Shown here: in pieces, positions 17,053-22,314 of the stretch
Layout: each line of letters begins with the position of its first letter
Position numbering within the stretch: position 1 is the first letter of the stretch
NCBI GenBank assembly: GCA_025765615.1
Contig: JAIVFJ010000257.1
Coordinates: forward strand, 65,001 to 87,314
Direction of reading: 5' to 3'
Length of the DNA: 22,314 bases
From: Zopfochytrium polystomum
Taxonomy: Eukaryota > Chytridiomycota > Chytridiomycetes > Chytridiales > Chytridiaceae
The notes under the pieces: generated by a model
Databases searched by the model: none
What the model was told of the DNA's origin: nothing
The model's input: only the letters and a program-made list of their open reading frames with translations
Translations under genes and position numbers: made by a program

Positions 17053-17145
17053 CGGTTTCCTCTTCTTCTTCGTCCACTTGTCGCACGGTACTGCCTTGTC
17101 AGCAAGTCCAAACGCGTTGGCCGCTGTTGATCTGGGTGGTTGAAG

Positions 17146-20100
17146 ATGGACTTCACCTCCTCCTCACTTCAAGGCAGCAACAGCTACAGCCGTCGGAGCA
17201 CCCCCGGCGGCGGCGTCGGCATCAACAACAACAGCAGTGGCAGCAACAGGAGCACCAGCAGTAGCAGCAGCAGCATGCACAACAACGCTGGCAGCAGCCC
17301 GCGGTCGCCCTCCTCCGCGCCCGCGCCCGGCCGCCGCCGCGTCGTCGTCGTCGCCATCGCCCTTCCACTCCACGTCCTTCTCGTCCTCTGCCTCCTCGGT
17401 GACGTCGTCGCCCGCGTACAACCGCTCCTTTGACACCTCGTCGGTCGGGTACCCAAGCACGCCCACCCCGATCGGCCCGATCGCCCCGTCGTCCATGCCC
17501 CTTCTGGGCGCCGCCGACCGCGGCGACTACCAGCAGCACCACGGGCTCCTGCGCCAGCGGCTGAAGCACTCGTCGGCGTCGGCGAGGGGGGCCGCCGACG
17601 CGTCCGCGTCCGGGCTCCACCCCAGCGCCACCGCCGCCTCCCAGCGTTTCCTCCGCGGCGGCGACGAATCCGTCCACCTCACACTCGGCCGCCACCAGCA
17701 GCCCCGGCTTTGGGCCAAGCGCGGGCGGGCGATCGACGCCGCAGCAGCAGCGGCAGTTTGCCGGTGCGTCGCCGTTCTCGTCGGCGCCGCCGCAGTCGCA
17801 GGCGAGACAGGAGAACTACTACAACCCGACGCCGCTGCGGTTCTTTCAGGCGAGCGGAGCCTCCGGCGGCGGCGGCGGTTCGGCGAGCGCTGCTGGTGCT
17901 GCCGCTTCTGCCGGGTTTGGAGACGGATTTTCGACCCCGAGGACGGATTCGGCGTGGTCGGCGGTCGGACCCTCTGGATCGCGGTCGCGGACGCAGGTGC
18001 AGCAGCAACCCTCAGGTGTGTGTTGTGTGTACATGTTTACAATCCTGTGCGAGCGTGTCCGCTTCTGACCAAAAAACCCAAACAGCTTCGGCGTCGGGTT
18101 CCCCAACCTACCACTTGGCCCCTTCGTCGCCGTCACCGAGCCCCTTTGCAGCTGCAAGCTCGACCTCTCTCTTTGCTGGAGCTTCGTCGGGAAACAGCGC
18201 AACCCGCAACAACCAGACAGCCACACCTGTGAGTCAGAGTTTGAATGGAAGCTGGGAGCATCCGGACCTGCCAAAAGTCAGCAAGGCGCGCCAAGCCGCA
18301 ACATTCTCGGACACCGATGCGTCCCGCCTGATTTGGAATTTCATCGCGTTGCTCTTGCTGGGAGTGGGAGGTTACGGCGGTGGATACGTTCGGTGAGCAA
18401 GCTTGACTTTACTCTGCGCAAAACCGTTCAAGTTGACTCCAATCTACCCAAACAGCTCACTGGCTCAATTTTCCACGCGTTATTCGCCAGCATTCAGCCT
18501 CTACGTGAACGGGATTTGTAAGTATCAAGACTTGCTTTCAATGGGCTGCCTCTATAAATATTTGCAGTCGTCCCTCTCCCTCACCATGGTGGTCCTTCTC
18601 TCACCTTCTGCATCTTCCGTCGACAGGCGCGTTCTTGTGCGTTCTCTTCTCGGTGAACGTTCTTTCATCGCTGTACAAGCTTTCTCGCCCAAAGGCCGTC
18701 CTGGCCGAGGTTCCGCTCACTCCCCGTCAGAGACTACTCATGGGATTGGATCCAACAGGTTTGTTCTTACGCCTAGTATAAGTAGAAATGCTGTGTTGAA
18801 CTGCAAGCACAATCCAGTCCGGTCGGAGGGCTCTGCATCAGTAAAGCCTCCGCGTTACCCGTCGTCTCCCTCTCCATTTGCGACGAAGAAAGTTTCCGAA
18901 TTGTGAGTATCGTATTACATGTTTGGATTCTGGCCCATCTTGTTTTTGTAATTCTCTTTTTGCAGATCGCCGTACTCTTCACCCTTATCGCGAAGGGCAT
19001 TAGCCCCTGCAGCCGCTATGGTCCAACCAGGAGGAACTTCGGCGGTTTCGCCTCCATCGCAAACGGAGGCAGTCTATCGCCTGTCTCCTCGAAACTACGT
19101 GTCTGACTATAGCCCAGGTACATTGGTTCAGTGACCCGTTTTCGAGTGTCAACTTAAATATTTGTTCCTTCACTCTTAACAGGCATCGATTTGCGCGGCT
19201 CTCCTGTGATTTCCAGCAAAGCCATGCTGGAAAAGTTTCTTCGGGAGGCCGACTCTTCCAGCCCCATCGTTGAGCCGTCCTCGTCGTCGGCGAGCACGCC
19301 GGGACGGTCTGCGCTATCCGGCATCAGCGCCCTGTTTTCGCCGTTTGCGACGAATTCGCCCGGAGGAGGGGGTTTTGGCGCCTCGAGCTTTGCCGATCCG
19401 GGCGGCCTGTCGTCGAGATTCCTCGCCTCTCCCACGCCGTCCACGCCGTACGTCGGCCGCTTCCAGCCGGCGTCCGTCGCAAAGACGGTGGCCGTCAAGA
19501 AGAAGGAGCGCAGAATCGAGGGAGGATACCTTGCGCGGGATCCTCCGACCGCCGCGGCTGAGCTGAACGTCGAGCCGTATCTGGACGGATGGGCCGAGAA
19601 GATTCGATGGGTTCGTTTGGGGGGGGGTTAGGGGAGGGAGTTCTCTGATTTTTATTTGGCGCCGCTCCTTCGAAAGTTGTATTCTGACCAAGATTGTCCC
19701 CCTGCGCCCTCTCTCTCCAGTGGATCTCCGAAAAGGTGGTGAAACCGCTCGTCGACAGGATCGATGCCGTGGACGCGGACCTCGTCGCCCAGGGGCTGGA
19801 TCACCTGACCTGCGCGCGCGCGGCGTGGACCGCGGGAATGCCCGTCGCCGCAGCGATGCAGCAAGCGCAGAACTCGGCGCCGGCCGCGTCGTCGTCGTCG
19901 CTCTCCTTTGGCGGCTCCAGCCTCTTTGGCGGCGGGTCCAAGTCGACCGGGTTTGGCGCCAGCGCCGGCGCCCGCGCGGGGGGATCGACCGCGACGCCGC
20001 TGCTGTCCGGGTTCAAGGGCGGCGCGGCGGGGGGCGGCTTGGCGTCGGCGTCGGCGTCGGCGGCGCGGGGCTGGGGAAGGCGACGGCGGCGAAGCCGGGG

Positions 20101-21445
20101 TCGCTGTTTGAGATGGTGCAGACGCACTACCCGCAGCCGATGATGCTGGAGCGGCTGCGCGTTGAAATGTATCTGAAACTTGGGCGTGGAGTATATTGGG
20201 AGCAGGGAGCACATTGTGGAGAGGATACGAGGTTTGTATTGTGGATTTGATGATATGATCAATTCTCTCCCCCATCTCCCCCTCCTCTTGCAAGTAGCTG
20301 CAGTCCCTTATTCAAGACCACCACCCCACTCGCTCAATAACTATTTCCACAACGAAAAAAAAAACACCTCCCCCCTTATCCAGCGCTATCAAAGGGCGGA
20401 GGTCTTGCGTCGTACAACTGGAACGCCTCGTTCACGTCCCACGCCGGCTCGACCATCGGGTCGTTCATGTCGCTGTTTTCAATGTCGCAGGCAAAGTCCT
20501 CGTCCGGGTCCGGATCCGGCGCCGGCGGCGGCGGCCGCGGCGGTGGAGGGGCGGGGTCCGGCGCGGGCGGCTCGTCTTTGGGCGGCGACGGGTCCGGCGA
20601 CCTTCTTGGCGGCGACGGGGCCGGTGGGGCCGGCCTGGGCGTCGGCGACGGCTTTCTGTCGACGCCGGGGGGTTTCGGGGCCCGGAGGAATGGGCGTCGG
20701 CAGCGTCGGTGGAAGCAGTTCTCTGCAGGCGGGGCCGTCGGGTCCTCGACGGCGGGAAGGTGGGGTCGGTTGGAGGAGGGTCCTCGGCGGCGGCGGGGGC
20801 CGCGTCGGGGTCTGGCGGCGGGACGCCCGGCGGCGGTGTCGGAGGAGGTGTTGGCGGTGTTGGAGGAGGCGGCGCCGGGGCGGGCGGCGGCGGCGCCGCC
20901 ACTAGCGGTGGTGTCGGCGGCGGCGGCGGGGCAGGCGGCGGCGGCTGGAAACTGCCGACCGACGCGGAGCTCGTGATGCACCTTGTGTGCCGGTTCCTGG
21001 ACGAGCACATGCCCACAGGCGTGGGCGTCGTCTCGCAGCAGCAGGCAGGCGGCGGGACGAGTTCTTTGTTTGGCGCGTCGACGGCGGGCGGCGGCATCGG
21101 CGGCTTTGGCGCGTCGACGTTTTCGTCGTCGTCGTCCTCGTCGTCGCTGTTTGGCGGCGGCGCCGGCAGTACCAACACCCGCCGGCGGCATGGGGCCTGT
21201 TTGGCGGCGGCGGGAGCGGCTCGGCGGCGCAGCAGCAGCAGCAGGAGCAGCAGCAGCGCGCGGGCGGCGGAGGCGGCGCGGGTCGGGCGGACGGGGTTCA
21301 CGGACAAGTACTTTTGCGCGGCGGACCAGCGGCTGGGTGAGTGTATTTTATTTTAGTTTTTTTTTTTTTTTTCCTCTTGTTTTTCGGATCCACATTTTTA
21401 CAAAACGACACACACACACGCATGCATGCATACACACACATACAC

Positions 21446-21476
<31 letters not shown>

Positions 21477-22003
21477 AATTAAAAAACACAAACAAACAGA
21501 CCCCTCGCGCTCGATCCAAATCTGGCAGCGCAGCAAGACGCCGCCGCACTACGACGTGGTGTACAAGCGAGACATTTACGAAATGTACCCCAAGCGCAAC
21601 AACCTGTTCCACGCGCTCGGCGTGTTTGCGCACATTGTGTCGATCACGTCGGGCGACTACCTCGGCCTGCTGAACCTGGGCGGGAAAGAGCGTCGGCCTG
21701 ACCAACGCCATTGCCGACGACGGGCCGTCGTTTAGCAGGTTTTTGCTGAACGAGAGGGAGAGGAGGGAGGCGTCGGCGGCGTCGGCGGCGGCGGCGGGCG
21801 GCGGCGGCTGCGACGGCTGCGACGGCGGGGGTGGGGGGTGGGGTGGTGGAGGAGACGCGCGGGGGCGGGGGTGGGGCGGGGGGGGAGGGGCAAGGGGGAG
21901 GGATGAAGAGGGCAGCGGCATTTGGGGGGGACGGGCGTTGACTTTGACGGGGTTGACCGGGAGTTTTGGTCAGTTGACCGCTTTTTCTGTTTTGCATTTT
22001 TAA
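17146..22003 (+). CDS. TMEM209: TMEM209-like nuclear-envelope membrane protein (10 exons)
   Basis: Proposed exons: 17146-18015, 18086-18392, 18456-18517, 18627-18758, 18842-18902, 18966-19117, 19183-19610, 19721-20231, 20384-21336, 21500-22003. Splice phases agree throughout exons 2-7. The ATG follows an in-frame TGA. The N-terminal part is Ser/Ala/Gln-rich. TM1 (LIWNFIALLLLGVGGYGGGYV) ends exon 2 and TM2 (CAFLCVLFSVNVLSSLY) is in exon 4, followed by VPLTPRQRLLMGLDPT. The C-terminal TMEM209 domain has WISEKVVKPLVDRIDAV, SLFEMVQTHYPQPMML, REHIVERIR, KLPTDAELVMHLVCRFLDEH, FTDKYF, PPHYDVVYKRDIYEM and RNNLFHALGVFAHIV. Human TMEM209 (about 560 aa) lies at the nuclear envelope and binds NUP205; this version would be roughly 1300 aa. 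Apparent frame changes occur near 17330, 17600, 20070, 20180, 20690-20750, 21185, 21290 and 21685. The end after 21700 is uncertain. Confidence 0.82.
18016..18085 (+). other. Intron 1 of the TMEM209-like gene
   Basis: 70 bp, donor GTGTGT, a CTGAC branch-like motif at 18065-18069, acceptor AACAG. The phase-1 join gives PSASASGSPTYH. Confidence 0.75.
18393..18455 (+). other. Intron 2 of the TMEM209-like gene
   Basis: 63 bp, donor GTGAGC, acceptor AACAG. It follows directly after TM1. Confidence 0.75.
18518..18626 (+). other. Intron 3 of the TMEM209-like gene
   Basis: 109 bp, donor GTAAGT, acceptor GACAG. An earlier acceptor (TTTGCAG at 18567) would give a frame that stops, so the later one is preferred. 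Confidence 0.65.
18759..18841 (+). other. Intron 4 of the TMEM209-like gene
   Basis: 83 bp, donor GTTTGT, acceptor ATCAG. The join gives GLDPTVKPPRYPSSP. Confidence 0.65.
18903..18965 (+). other. Intron 5 of the TMEM209-like gene
   Basis: 63 bp, donor GTGAGT, acceptor TGCAG. The join gives KKVSELSPYSSPL. Confidence 0.8.
19118..19182 (+). other. Intron 6 of the TMEM209-like gene
   Basis: 65 bp, donor GTACAT, acceptor AACAG. The join gives DYSPGIDLRGSPV. Confidence 0.75.
19611..19720 (+). other. Intron 7 of the TMEM209-like gene
   Basis: 110 bp, donor GTTCGT, pyrimidine tract and acceptor TCCAG, phase 0. The join gives EKIRWWISEKV, matching the family. The donor resembles the GTTCGC of the Ecl1-like intron. 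Confidence 0.75.
20232..20383 (+). other. Intron 8 of the TMEM209-like gene
   Basis: 152 bp, donor GTTTGT, acceptor ATCCAG. The join gives VERIRALSKGGGLASYNW, matching the family block. Confidence 0.75.
20490..20960 (+). repeat. GGC/GGT-rich coding repeat (glycine-rich insert)
   Basis: Imperfect GGC, GGT and GTCGGC repeats in exon 9 encode long Gly/Ala/Ser stretches. They lie between two conserved blocks of the TMEM209 domain (ASYNWN upstream and KLPTDAELVMHL downstream), where the human protein has only a short loop. Confidence 0.75.
21337..21499 (+). other. Intron 9 of the TMEM209-like gene
   Basis: 163 bp, donor GTGAGT, acceptor AACAG. It contains a T run (21358-21372), a CA repeat and an (AAC)n repeat. 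The join gives ADQRLDPSRSIQI. Confidence 0.75.
21447..21475 (+). repeat. (AAC)n repeat inside intron 9
   Basis: About ten AAC units, preceded by CA-rich repeats at 21409-21446. Confidence 0.95.
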
Positions 22004-22314
22004 TTTTTTTCGCCCAGCATGTGCTGCTCTCCATTTTTTTTTTCTTTCTCTGTTTCCTCTGGTGTAGCACCCTGTCGGTTCGCGTGAAACGCGTATCGCT
22101 TTTCCTTTTTTTCCTTTTTTTTTTTCATGACTGCTGAGCGGGAACTCCTTGTATCCCAGACCCCGGAGGAAGCCTTTTGCACTGCTTGCAAGGCTCTGAT
22201 TGGTGGATGGTGGTTTCAGCAAAAACTGAGTTTTCTTTTGTCCCCCGTCGCTCCCTTGTGCTTTGCAAATGCTTCGAGGTGTTGGAATTGGCATCAAGTA
22301 TGGACTATATCGCA
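22004..22314. other. Sequence downstream of the TMEM209-like gene
   Basis: T-rich DNA with several T runs (22034-22044, 22106-22125), then about 190 bp of unique sequence to the window end. No gene, polyadenylation signal or RNA recognised. A minus-strand open frame across it (22297-21644) is antisense to the gene and has no family motif. Confidence 0.45.

Larger units (their letters stand above)
13917..17145. other. Divergent intergenic region with microsatellites
   Basis: Upstream region shared by two genes transcribed away from each other. No third gene is supported: the open frames contain poly Ser-Leu, Arg-Glu or Leu-Ser translations of simple repeats. It contains the (AG)n, (CT)n, (CA)n, (CTGT)n and (TTTC)n tracts listed separately, A and T homopolymers, and GC-rich unique stretches. 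Promoters of both genes should lie near its ends, but no clear TATA box was identified. Confidence 0.6.

Noticed and set aside
17237..18232. A 331-codon plus frame as one exon
   Set aside because: Its middle (about 17330-17600) is coding, but after about 17690 it becomes Arg/Cys-rich while another frame gives SPGFGPSAGG and joins exon 2 in phase.
18568..18626. A possible extra mini-exon after acceptor TTTGCAG
   Set aside because: It leads to a stop (TGA) shortly downstream and breaks the second membrane segment; a single 109-bp intron fits.
20376..21307. Minus-strand frames of 270 to 280 codons rich in Pro and Arg
   Set aside because: Antisense shadows of the Gly/Ser-rich TMEM209-like exon 9.

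Overview
The window looks like nuclear DNA of a fungus, probably an early-diverging (non-Dikarya) lineage. The evidence is an intron-containing gene with a fungal Ecl1-type zinc motif, short GT-AG introns (about 63 to 163 bp), fungal-type chromovirus and LINE remnants, GC-rich coding exons, and introns and intergenic DNA full of homopolymers and microsatellites. The lineage is an inference. No rRNA, tRNA or CRISPR array was seen.

Layout. 1-1476 has no gene I can support. 1477-8282 is one minus-strand Ty3/gypsy chromovirus between two direct LTRs (5' LTR 7975-8282, 3' LTR 1477-1832). It carries gag, protease, RT, RNase H, integrase and chromodomain remnants. It has been altered twice. Its RT/RNase H/integrase core (about 2813-4610) is inverted relative to the rest. 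Its protease-RT linker was also hit by a chimeric insertion, 4775-6243, made of a LINE 3' end with a poly(A) tail joined to a second copy of the RNase H/integrase region. The LTRs keep a TATA box, heat-shock-element-like arrays, and an 11-nt self-primer complementary to a primer-binding site 2 nt inside the 5' LTR.

8283-10831 is a broken minus-strand Ty1/copia element (gag, CCHC knuckle, DTG protease, integrase). It ends exactly where the gypsy LTR begins, so the gypsy element appears to have landed in the copia integrase region. 10832-11280 is copia leader or unassigned DNA. 11281-12727 is gene-free and strikingly purine-rich on the plus strand.

Two host genes follow, head to head. An Ecl1-like zinc-motif gene (minus, 12728-13916, one intron) and a TMEM209-like nuclear-envelope protein gene (plus, 17146-22003, about ten exons) are separated by about 3.2 kb crowded with (CT/GA)n, (CA)n and (CTGT)n tracts. 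The TMEM209-like protein has two predicted membrane segments and a recognisable C-terminal domain. It is greatly expanded by Ser/Gly/Ala-rich stretches with several FG, SLFG and GLFG-like motifs. Several of its GC-rich exons show apparent frame changes that could be sequence errors or decay. Nothing is recognised after 22003.
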